Shown here piece after piece: positions 56,985-64,000 of a stretch of DNA of 64,000 nt; position 1 is the stretch's first letter; each line of letters starts with the position of its first letter. The translations under genes and the position numbers were made by a program. This stretch comes from Gardnerella piotii (GTDB lineage Bacteria > Actinomycetota > Actinomycetes > Actinomycetales > Bifidobacteriaceae). The DNA lies in the NCBI RefSeq assembly GCF_003397585.1, contig NZ_QJUV01000001.1, forward strand, positions 1 to 64,000, read 5' to 3'. The notes below the pieces were generated by a model. That model was not told where the DNA came from and searched no databases. It saw only the letters and a list, made by a program, of their open reading frames with translations.

Positions 56985-59741
56985 TCATCCAGTGTTTTGC
57001 AGGCCTGCAGCAACACCAGAAACTGTGCAAAGAATCAGGTAGATGAACTCTGCTTGCTGACTTTCGCTAAGCTCTTCTTTATCTACCTTGTTGCGCAGCT
57101 TATGCAATGCAAGTGACTGAATTACAGAAAGCGCGTCCACATAAGGCGAGCGCACGCGAATCGCCTGGCCAAGCACATGGCGATGCTGCAACGGCCATTT
57201 ATCTCCAACAATTTGCAAAACCCACTTGCGAGTAAGTTGCATCTCGGAAAGCACTTTATTACTCAAATCTTCGCGATCTCCAAGGCTTAGATACATGCGA
57301 GCAATTCGCTCATCCGTTTTAGCCAAAGACATCTCAATGTTGTCAATAAAAGTACTAAACAGCGGCCACTCTTCGTAAGCTCTGCGCAAAGTTTCCAAGT
57401 CGCCAAACTTTTCACAAGCTGTACCCAAGCCGTACCACGCTGCCAAGTTGATTCGAGCTTGCGCCCAAGAGAACACCCACGGGATTGTGCGCAAATCGTC
57501 CAAAGACTTTGCACCAAGACCACGCTTTGCAGGGCGAGAACCAATTGGGAGCAAACCAATCTCACTAAGCGGAGTAACAGTTGAGAACCACGGCGTAAAG
57601 TCATCTGTTTGAAGCAAATCAATAAAACGATTATGCGCTGCAACATCAAGCTTTTGAGCCATATCCGCATACTTGTGCGTCATCTCTGTGTTTGTTTTCT
57701 CAACGCTTGGAGCAGACTGAAGCAAAGTTGCTGCAGCAACAGATTCCAAGTGGCGAATCGCCAAAATTGGGTTGCCGTAGCGAGCAAAAATAACCTCGCC
57801 TTGCTCAGTAAGCTTAAATCGGCAATTTACCGACCCAACTGGCTGAGCCAAAACAGCACGGTTTGCAGGGCCTCCGCCTCGTCCAACAGCACCTCCGCGG
57901 CCATGGAACAGCGTTAGGTCAATATCGTGCTTTTTAGCCCATTGAGCAATGCGCTCTTGAGCAGAATGTAAAGCAAGCGTTGCAGAAGTCGGACCTGCGT
58001 CTTTGGAAGAGTCGGAGTAGCCGAGCATAACTTCCATCTTGCGACCAGTGGCCTTTAAGCGAGCCTGAACTTCTGGAATCTTAATGATTTCTTCCAAAAC
58101 ATTAACCGAATTTTGCAAGTCTTCCAACTGCTCAAAAAGCGGGATTACGTCGATTGTTGGCGCATCTTGAGGGTGCGCAAACGCAAGGCGATTAAGCTCA
58201 AACACATCGCGAACATGCTGAGCAGACTTTGCAAACGAAATAATGTAGCGGCGAGCTGCACGCATACCGTTGCGCTTTTGAATTGCTCCAAGCGCGCGGA
58301 AAGTGTCTAGAACTTCGCGAGTCATTGGCTGAAGCGGTCCACGCTCCCCGTGCAAACCGTGTTCGCGAATATCTTCCAAAGCGCGAGAATGCACGAGCGA
58401 ATGCTGACGGAACTCCATTTCCACCATGTGGAATCCAAAGGTTTGCGCTTGCCAAATAAGATCTTGCAACGGACCATAAGCCGCGCGCGAATCGCCAGCA
58501 GCCGCAAGAGACCTTTGCACAATGTGCAAGTCTTCAATAAAATCTTCGCAAGAATGATACATTAAGTCTGTATCTCGGCTAATCGTTCTGTGCAAGCGAT
58601 CTGCCATAACAAGCATAACGGCTCTATGTGGCTCGCTGTTGGAAACGTCGGATGCGCTTTCCGTTAGCTGCTCGCTCATTTCTCGCTGGCGATTCCAAAG
58701 CTCCAAAAGCTCAACGCTTGGAGGAGTTGTGCGCGTTTCCATTGTTAAGCATTTTCCAACTTCACGCGTACGCGCCTCTAGGGCAGCAAGAACGTGGTCA
58801 CTAAACTTTCTAGCAACTTGCCTGCTAACTTTTGCCGTAACGTTTGGATTTCCGTCTCTATCGGAGCCAATCCAGCTTCCTGGGTGGAAGAACGCTGGGC
58901 AACGCGGCGGCACTAAACCAGCCTTTTTACCTAGCAGCCAATCGTCAAATCTGCGATAAACCAGCGGAATTGTGTTAAACAAAGTGGCGTCAAAAATATC
59001 TAGAATCGTGTCCGCTTCTTCAACAGGAGTTGGCTTTTTAAGTGCGATTGGAGACGTACGCAGCAACGCGTCAATCTCGTTGTATAGACGCCTGTAGTTT
59101 TCGCGCTTATCTGATCCGCCTAAACTATTGTGCTTGCTTAGAAGCTTTGATATTCTGCGGATTTTACCAGCTACAGCCTTGCGTCTTGCTTCTGTTGGGT
59201 GCGCAGTAAAAACTGGGTGGAACTCAAGCTTTGCAAGCAATTCCTTAGCTTGTGCAGGGCTCATTTCCGTAAGCAACTTATGATATGCGCAAGTTAGCTC
59301 GTTTACTGGGTCCACTGGATTGGAATCCTCAACGTCGCACTCGCGTTGATGAAGTACAGAAACCCTGTAGTTTTCTTCGCAAAGGTTTGCAAGATGGAAG
59401 TATGTAGCAAACGCGCGCGCAAGCAACTGCATATCTGGCAAATCCATGCCGTTGATTTTTTCTACAGCCTTGCTTAATCCGTCGTTTTCTGTTTCTTGAG
59501 CATCAAGCATTTGATTAAAGTGTGCAGCACTTGCATCTACAGCATTTAAGCGCACTTCGTCAAATACGGTTAATAATTTTTCATCAAATTCACCCAAAAC
59601 ATCGCGCAGAATGTGCAAGCACAAATCCATGTCTTGCTTAAGCGATGCTGGAAGTTCACGCTCCTCGGGGCCTTTTCGCCCTAAACCAGACGTTACAATC
59701 GTTGCGTCTGCTGGAGTTACCTGTTGATTTTGAGTTGTCAT
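56985..59741 (-). CDS. ppc: Phosphoenolpyruvate carboxylase
   Basis: A 918-residue cytoplasmic enzyme that carboxylates PEP to oxaloacetate, refilling C4 acids. Catalytic segments are VFTAHPTEARR, WIGSDRDGNPNV, VMLGYSDSSKDAG and LFHGRGGAVGRGGGP, and the C-terminus ends in the invariant QNTG. Length is typical of bacterial PEPC. A short ribosome site (AAGGAGG-like, CCTCCTTG on the plus strand) precedes the ATG. The carbonic anhydrase gene downstream could supply bicarbonate. The divergent exporter gene shares the upstream gap 59742-59935, which holds no other gene. Confidence 0.97.
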   Translation of the reverse strand: MTTQNQQVTPADATIVTSGLGRKGPEERELPASLKQDMDLCLHILRDVLGEFDEKLLTVFDEVRLNAVDASAAHFNQMLDAQETENDGLSKAVEKINGMDLPDMQLLARAFATYFHLANLCEENYRVSVLHQRECDVEDSNPVDPVNELTCAYHKLLTEMSPAQAKELLAKLEFHPVFTAHPTEARRKAVAGKIRRISKLLSKHNSLGGSDKRENYRRLYNEIDALLRTSPIALKKPTPVEEADTILDIFDATLFNTIPLVYRRFDDWLLGKKAGLVPPRCPAFFHPGSWIGSDRDGNPNVTAKVSRQVARKFSDHVLAALEARTREVGKCLTMETRTTPPSVELLELWNRQREMSEQLTESASDVSNSEPHRAVMLVMADRLHRTISRDTDLMYHSCEDFIEDLHIVQRSLAAAGDSRAAYGPLQDLIWQAQTFGFHMVEMEFRQHSLVHSRALEDIREHGLHGERGPLQPMTREVLDTFRALGAIQKRNGMRAARRYIISFAKSAQHVRDVFELNRLAFAHPQDAPTIDVIPLFEQLEDLQNSVNVLEEIIKIPEVQARLKATGRKMEVMLGYSDSSKDAGPTSATLALHSAQERIAQWAKKHDIDLTLFHGRGGAVGRGGGPANRAVLAQPVGSVNCRFKLTEQGEVIFARYGNPILAIRHLESVAAATLLQSAPSVEKTNTEMTHKYADMAQKLDVAAHNRFIDLLQTDDFTPWFSTVTPLSEIGLLPIGSRPAKRGLGAKSLDDLRTIPWVFSWAQARINLAAWYGLGTACEKFGDLETLRRAYEEWPLFSTFIDNIEMSLAKTDERIARMYLSLGDREDLSNKVLSEMQLTRKWVLQIVGDKWPLQHRHVLGQAIRVRSPYVDALSVIQSLALHKLRNKVDKEELSESQQAEFIYLILCTVSGVAAGLQNTG

Positions 59742-59921
59742 CAGACCTCCTTGTGCTAGTCATAAGGTTGCTTGGTCGTTTGACTTCCACGGCTCCTCCG
59801 CGGTTATTTAGGTCAAAAGTTGCAAGCCCACAGCCTTTGTTTCCAGCGAGATTCCAAAATAATTGTGAACCGACCTTAGGACTGATTTTTTGTATAAATT
59901 TTTTATAGGTAATGCAATGCG

Positions 59922-59927
59922 TATACT
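59922..59927 (+). promoter_or_regulatory. -10 element for a probable leaderless exporter mRNA
   Basis: TGCGTATACT is an extended -10 box ending eight bases before the GTG at 59936, and no Shine-Dalgarno sequence is present. The transcript would begin at or next to the start codon. The -35 box is weak (T-rich). Confidence 0.5.
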
Positions 59928-59935
59928 AAAAAATT

Positions 59936-61741
59936 GTGAGCATAGAAGAGAATAACGCGGATAGCAGCGATAGCAATAGCAGCAATAATAACGGCAGCAA
60001 CAGCGACAGTAATAAGCCGCAAATACTTTCGACTGGTCATATTGTTGGAAAGCCTTCTGGGCGCTTTCAAACGCACGCGATTCCGCTAGATATGGAAGAC
60101 GTTGAGCGCGATTGGGATAAACCAGTTACGCAAGCTGGAATTGCAGCAAAATCTAGCATTATTATTCGTGTTGGCGCTTTAGGTTTAGGCGCTGGAACTG
60201 GAAGCTACCGCGTTCGCGAGCTTATGCACCGCGTTGGTGAACCTATGGGCGTAAATGTTCGTGCAGACGTTAATTTAACAGATATTGAAGCTACTTGCAC
60301 AGATAAGCATGAGCGAATTACAGAAGTTGTTGATCTTCCTACTACTGGCGTAAACACAGAGAGAATTTGGCTACTCGAACATTTTGCAGATTGGTTTAAC
60401 GTTAAGCTTGGAAACGATTCCTTATACCATTCAAAAGCCACTGTTTCCAAGGAATTAGTAGACACTCTTCAAGCTAGCAGTAACGAGAACGCGATTGTTC
60501 AAACAGCTAAGCAGTCAGAGGAGCATGCTGCAAAAGTCGAAGAAAAAATGGCAATTCAAGAGGCGATTCGCAAAGAAAAACCTCGCGGAATTTTTGCACT
60601 TCAGCCAGAAAAAACGTATGCTGAGCATTTTTCTCACGTTCAAAATGTCAAGAATGTTAAAAATGCTCAAAATAGCCAAAATAATTTGAATTCAGATCTT
60701 AAAAACAATTCTGCTACTTCATCTAACGCAAATCCTGCTGGCGATTCTTCCGCGCCGCTTACGGTTCGTCAAGTTCACGACCGCTTAGACTTAATCAAAA
60801 ACCGCAAGCCTCTTTATAAACCGTGGTTTGCAGGCCTTGCCTCTGCTGTAGCATGCGCATCCTTCGCATTTTTGCTCGGCGGCGGCGCTTACGATATGCT
60901 TGGTGCTTTTATTGGAGCTGGAATCGGCCACTACGTTAGAAGACGCATGTTTATGCATCATCTAAACCAATTTGTTGTAACGTTTATTGCTGTTGCTGTT
61001 GGTGCTTTAAGTTGCATTGCTTCTTTGCGCATTATTGGCTGCTTTGACCCTTCTGCTTTGCATCACAATACGGCTTATATTGGTTCTGTTTTGTTTGTGA
61101 TTCCAGGCTTCCCGCTTATTACAGGCGGCTTAGATATTGCTAAGATTGATTTTCCTTCTGGCATTCAGAGGCTTTGCTACACAATGGCGATTATTCTAAT
61201 GGGCACTCTTGCTGGCTGGATGGTTGCAAGTCTTGTTCAGCTAGACCCTCAAGGCTTTACTCCGCTTGGCTTAAATCCTTGGCTTAATGCTGTTCTTAGA
61301 ATGATTACAGCGTTTGCAGGCGTGTGGGGATTCTCCGTTCTGTTTAATTCGCCTCAAAGAATGTGTTTTGTTGCTGGAATAATCGGCGCAATTACCGATA
61401 CTTTGCGCTTAACAATGGCTGATTTTGGTATTGCTGCAGAAATCGCAGCGTTTACTGGCGCTTTGCTTGCTGGCCTTTTGGCTTCCGCTTGGCGTGCAAT
61501 TGTGCATAGGGGTTGGGCGCCTCAATACTTGGGTTATCCGCGTATTAGTCTTACTGTTCCATCTATTGTGATTATGGTTCCTGGACTTTATATGTATCGC
61601 GCAATGTTTTATCTTGGGCAGTTTAATACTCTTCCTGCTTTAGACTGGACTTTCCGCGCGTTTATGGTGATTATTTGCTTGCCATTAGGGCTTGCAGTTG
61701 CGCGCGTTATAACAGATAAAAGCTGGCGATACGACATTTAG
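59936..61741 (+). CDS. thrE: Threonine/serine exporter, ThrE family
   Basis: A 601-residue membrane protein. A low-complexity Asn/Ser-rich head (1-~30) and a cytoplasmic ThrE domain (GLGAGTGSYRVRELM) precede a ~60-residue Gln/Asn/Lys linker and about ten membrane spans in two blocks (PF06738-like then PF12821-like), including SASVGLGGGAYDMLGAF-like Gly-rich spans. In corynebacteria ThrE exports L-threonine and L-serine by proton motive force. The start codon is GTG at 59936 and the mRNA looks leaderless. The linker carries an imperfect NVKNAQN-type repeat. Related 'DUF' exporters for other amino acids are the alternative. Confidence 0.85.
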   Translation: MSIEENNADSSDSNSSNNNGSNSDSNKPQILSTGHIVGKPSGRFQTHAIPLDMEDVERDWDKPVTQAGIAAKSSIIIRVGALGLGAGTGSYRVRELMHRVGEPMGVNVRADVNLTDIEATCTDKHERITEVVDLPTTGVNTERIWLLEHFADWFNVKLGNDSLYHSKATVSKELVDTLQASSNENAIVQTAKQSEEHAAKVEEKMAIQEAIRKEKPRGIFALQPEKTYAEHFSHVQNVKNVKNAQNSQNNLNSDLKNNSATSSNANPAGDSSAPLTVRQVHDRLDLIKNRKPLYKPWFAGLASAVACASFAFLLGGGAYDMLGAFIGAGIGHYVRRRMFMHHLNQFVVTFIAVAVGALSCIASLRIIGCFDPSALHHNTAYIGSVLFVIPGFPLITGGLDIAKIDFPSGIQRLCYTMAIILMGTLAGWMVASLVQLDPQGFTPLGLNPWLNAVLRMITAFAGVWGFSVLFNSPQRMCFVAGIIGAITDTLRLTMADFGIAAEIAAFTGALLAGLLASAWRAIVHRGWAPQYLGYPRISLTVPSIVIMVPGLYMYRAMFYLGQFNTLPALDWTFRAFMVIICLPLGLAVARVITDKSWRYDI

Positions 61742-61759
61742 TCATAAGCTAATAAACAT

Positions 61760-61787
61760 AAAACGCCCAGCTACTACTGGGCGTTTT
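61760..61787. terminator. Bidirectional terminator between thrE and trpS
   Basis: AAAACGCCCAG and CTGGGCGTTTT form a perfect 11-bp stem with a six-base loop; the A and T runs at the stem base serve both strands. It separates the convergent genes. Confidence 0.95.
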
Positions 61788-61856
61788 ATTTATGCGCGTT
61801 CTATTTGCATGCAATCAAAATATGCAATCAAGAAAGCTTTATCAATCAAGAATTAA

Positions 61857-62948
61857 TCAATACTTCATATTCATTGCTTCTCGCACTTGATCAAGCGTCT
61901 CTTGCGCAATCGCAGCAGCTCGCGCATTTCCATCGTGCAAAATATCGCGAATTGAATCCATATCTTCGGCCAATTCCGCTCTACGCTGGCGGTGTGGGGC
62001 AAGGAAGTTGTTTACAGATTCAATAACGTACGCTTTTAGTGCTCCTGCGCCCGCGTTGCCGATTTCTTGCGCAATATCTTTTGGATCTCTGCCTGTAACC
62101 AAACCAGCAGTAGTCAAAAGCGCAGAAACTTGCGGACGAGCCACTGGGTCAAAAGTAATTGTGCGCTCAGAATCAGTTGGACTCTTCTTAATCAACTTTG
62201 CTGTTTCTTCGGCGGTTGCGCCAAGCATAATCGAGTTTCCGTAAGACTTGCTCATCTTGCGGCCGTCTAATCCTGGGATTTCTGGCGTATCCGAAAGAAT
62301 TGCAGCTGGCTCTGGAAAAACAGGATTCTTTTTTGCGTATCTCTCGTTAAACCTACGAGCAATCGTGCGCGTAATCTCAATATGCGGCAAATTATCTTTG
62401 CCTATTGGCACAACGTTTGCTTTGCAAAACAGAATATCGCAAGCTTGATGCACTGGGTATGTAAGCAAAAGTCCTGTTAAAGCATGACCAGAAGCTTCCA
62501 TTTCGGCTTTAACAGTAGGATTTCTATGCAATTCGGCTTCTGTAACTAAAGACAAGAATGGCAGCATAAGCTGGTTTTCTGCAGGCACAGCGGAGTGCGT
62601 AAAAATCATGGTTTTCTTAGGGTCAATTCCAGCAGCCATGTAGTCAAGAACAAGGTTTAGCACGTTATCTTCTACATGCTCAACAGTGTCTCTATCTGTA
62701 ATCACCTGGTAGTCTGCAATAATCACGTTTGTGTTTACGCCAAGATTTTGCATTGCGACACGCTCACGAATCGAACCAAAATAATGACCTAAGTGAAGTC
62801 TTCCTGTTGGCCTATCTCCTGTAAGCATTGTAAAGGAGCTAGAATTTGCTTTTAGCTTCTCAAGCGTTGCGTCTGAACGTTTTTGAGCTGCCACAAAGCT
62901 TGCGCTTATCTCGTTTCCAGCAGCTGTAACCTGTGCTTCTTCTGCCAT
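61857..62948 (-). CDS. trpS: Tryptophanyl-tRNA synthetase
   Basis: A 363-residue class I aminoacyl-tRNA synthetase charging tRNA-Trp. GDRPTGRLHLGHYFGSI is the HIGH-type motif and GRKMSKSYGNSI the KMSKS loop; IADYQVITD and AVPAENQLMLPF are Trp-pocket segments. Length fits the bacterial type with a short N-terminal extension (~40 residues). The start at 62948 is set by AAGGAG; the upstream frame to 62966 is shorter and lacks a site. No T-box or other leader structure is visible in the 155-base gap before DUF3073. Confidence 0.97.
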   Translation of the reverse strand: MAEEAQVTAAGNEISASFVAAQKRSDATLEKLKANSSSFTMLTGDRPTGRLHLGHYFGSIRERVAMQNLGVNTNVIIADYQVITDRDTVEHVEDNVLNLVLDYMAAGIDPKKTMIFTHSAVPAENQLMLPFLSLVTEAELHRNPTVKAEMEASGHALTGLLLTYPVHQACDILFCKANVVPIGKDNLPHIEITRTIARRFNERYAKKNPVFPEPAAILSDTPEIPGLDGRKMSKSYGNSIMLGATAEETAKLIKKSPTDSERTITFDPVARPQVSALLTTAGLVTGRDPKDIAQEIGNAGAGALKAYVIESVNNFLAPHRQRRAELAEDMDSIRDILHDGNARAAAIAQETLDQVREAMNMKY

Positions 62949-63103
62949 TTCTAACTCCTTACACACGCAATTTTTCTTGCGATTTTTACGCCTAAAATAT
63001 GGCTTTTATGGTAAAAGTTCACTCAGACAATATACTCTGTTGCGGCAAAGTGGTACGCTCTTGTGTGATGAATTGATTGTTTCGGTAAACTAGAGGGGGT
63101 CAG

Positions 63104-63532
63104 ATGGGCCGCGGACGACAGAAGGCAAAGCAACAGAAAATTGCCCGTAAGCTCAAATACCTGACGACCGATACGGATTACGACGAGCTTGCTAAAGAGC
63201 TTAATACTCACGAGCCTGGTCAAGGATCCTTCGATCCGTTTGAATCTGATAGCTACAATAACACCGAGGATTATCTAGATAATCAAGATGATTCCGAGAG
63301 CTTATCTGTAGAAGATGATTCTAAAGACACCAACACTAATGCTGGTAATGATAGTGTTGATAGCTTGCATGATTCCGTTTCGAGTGGAGATGACGATTTA
63401 GACGACTACGCCGAGTGGGCTGCTCAGTCTGCCGCTCAGGCCGCTACTAAAGACAAGTCGTCTAGCAATTCTGGCGTTGTTCATCATCACATTCCTATGC
63501 CTATGCCTAGTTTTATGCATAAGAACAAGTAA
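63104..63532 (+). CDS. DUF3073 family protein
   Basis: A 142-residue actinobacterial protein of unknown function. The first ~35 residues (MGRGRQKAKQQKIARKLKYL) are the highly basic conserved DUF3073 head, which could bind RNA or DNA. The rest is acidic and Ser/Asp-rich (DDSESLSVEDDSKD, SGDDDLDDYAEWAAQ) and looks disordered, ending in a HHHIPMPMP-type tail. GAGGGGG lies five bases before the ATG. The gene is alone on the plus strand and faces the sterol-carrier-like gene. Confidence 0.9.
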   Translation: MGRGRQKAKQQKIARKLKYLTTDTDYDELAKELNTHEPGQGSFDPFESDSYNNTEDYLDNQDDSESLSVEDDSKDTNTNAGNDSVDSLHDSVSSGDDDLDDYAEWAAQSAAQAATKDKSSSNSGVVHHHIPMPMPSFMHKNK

Positions 63533-63534
63533 TT

Positions 63535-63570
63535 TTTGCACAAGAATTTGCACAAGAATTTGCACAAGAA
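63535..63570 (+). repeat. Three perfect 12-base tandem copies after DUF3073
   Basis: TTTGCACAAGAA occurs three times without change, directly after the DUF3073 stop. It is non-coding here. The gap to the next stop at 63622 holds nothing else. Confidence 0.95.
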
Positions 63571-63621
63571 CGCTTAATTCTATATGTAGATAAGCATGTA
63601 GGCAAATACCCTTAGTTAGCA

Positions 63622-63999
63622 TTAATTATTAAAAAGAGCTTTTGTAAGTTCGGGCAGCAAATTGCTTAAATCGTCTCGCTCTCCAACTGCGCTTATATTC
63701 CCAATTTGCTGCTCGTAATCCCATTTTGTTATTGCGCAAGAAAGTCGCAACCAAACATCTGGGTCAAGTTCTATAACATCTGGCGGTGTTAAATTGTGCG
63801 GATCCGAATGTGGGCCTTCTAAGATTTTTACAGCTCCCCAAGGTGCCACTCTTACCTCTACAGCGCATCCTGGAGCTATATGCTCTAGAACGTAAAGCGA
63901 ATATCTAACAGCCATTGCTTCATCGTTTACACTAACGCCTATTTCGCTTGTGTTTATGCAGCACAAATCTTTTTTATTGTTCGTAGAATCTATTTTCAT
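63622..63999 (-). CDS. Sterol-carrier-like family protein, may start beyond the window
   Basis: A 125-residue segment matching the actinobacterial 'sterol carrier family protein' type: VRYSLYVLEHIAPGCAVEVRVAPWGAVKILEG, then PDVIELDPDVWLRLSCAITKW and VGERDDLSNLLP. The pattern is a small SCP-2-like beta/alpha fold that may bind a hydrophobic ligand; the function is not established. The ATG at 63999 may be the true start, but the window ends one base beyond it, so an upstream start cannot be ruled out. The frame runs to a stop at 63622. Confidence 0.7.
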   Translation of the reverse strand: MKIDSTNNKKDLCCINTSEIGVSVNDEAMAVRYSLYVLEHIAPGCAVEVRVAPWGAVKILEGPHSDPHNLTPPDVIELDPDVWLRLSCAITKWDYEQQIGNISAVGERDDLSNLLPELTKALFNN

Positions 64000-64000
64000 A

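Noticed and set aside
62949..63103. T-box or attenuator ahead of trpS
   Set aside because: No specifier stem, T-box sequence or terminator/antiterminator pair is visible in the 155-base gap.

Overview
The window looks like a chromosomal segment of a Gardnerella-type member of the Bifidobacteriaceae. The first ~584 bases are the 5' part of an actinobacterial 16S rRNA gene on the minus strand whose variable-region text closely resembles Gardnerella vaginalis. The base composition is AT-leaning for an actinobacterium. The gene content fits too: intracellular and secreted sialidases, a bifidobacterial-type fused ABC permease/ATPase, DUF3073, an actinobacterial sterol-carrier-like protein, and leaderless-looking starts.

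Layout. 1-1.1 kb: rRNA 5' end and leader. 1.1-18.6 kb: mostly housekeeping genes (sirtuin, GH13 alpha-glucosidase, a YafQ-like/Phd-like toxin-antitoxin pair, ketopantoate-reductase-like protein, tadA, esterase, dcd, Ca-type P-ATPase, rlmB, GT-C-like membrane protein, nitroreductase, HtrA protease, tgt). 18.6-19.4 kb: a gene-poor gap with long inverted repeats, then tRNA-Leu(CAG). 19.4-35.1 kb: a complete sialic acid locus, with an intracellular sialidase translationally coupled to a GntR/FadR regulator on the plus strand, facing nagA, nagB, nanA, an oligopeptide-type ABC transporter (ATPase, fused permease-ATPase, permease, lipoprotein), nanE, nanK and a DUF4862 gene on the minus strand. 35.4-46.1 kb: an accessory, surface-oriented region with an LPNTG-anchored lipase-like protein, a secreted coiled-coil protein with a collagen-like tail, an HTH-Fic protein, a secreted sialidase and a small membrane protein, interspersed with dispersed repeats. 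46.2-64 kb: mostly core genes (tRNA-Gly, HtpX, FprA, a heavy-metal P-ATPase, tRNA-Ala, tRNA-Ile, a CNNM/CorC protein, Dps, a carbonic anhydrase/permease/DUF1980 operon, ppc, ThrE-like exporter, trpS, DUF3073, sterol-carrier-like protein).

How it works together. The secreted sialidase would free sialic acid from host glycans, the ABC system would import it, NanA would cleave it to N-acetylmannosamine and pyruvate, NanK and NanE would make GlcNAc-6-P, and NagA and NagB would deliver fructose-6-P. A 13-base motif close to RTMAGACRTCWKA occurs upstream of the intracellular sialidase/regulator operon, the transporter operon, the nanE/nanK operon and the distant secreted sialidase. In the transporter promoter it fills the spacer of a TTGACA-17-TATGTT promoter, so I infer one repressor-controlled regulon, most simply run by the local GntR protein.

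The most striking single signals are a run of ten Gs (minus strand) inside the -35/-10 spacer of the coiled-coil surface protein promoter, which suggests phase variation; a ~250-base repeat flanking both the fic gene and the secreted sialidase; and the shared sialic acid operator. All conclusions come from reading the sequence; no database search was run.
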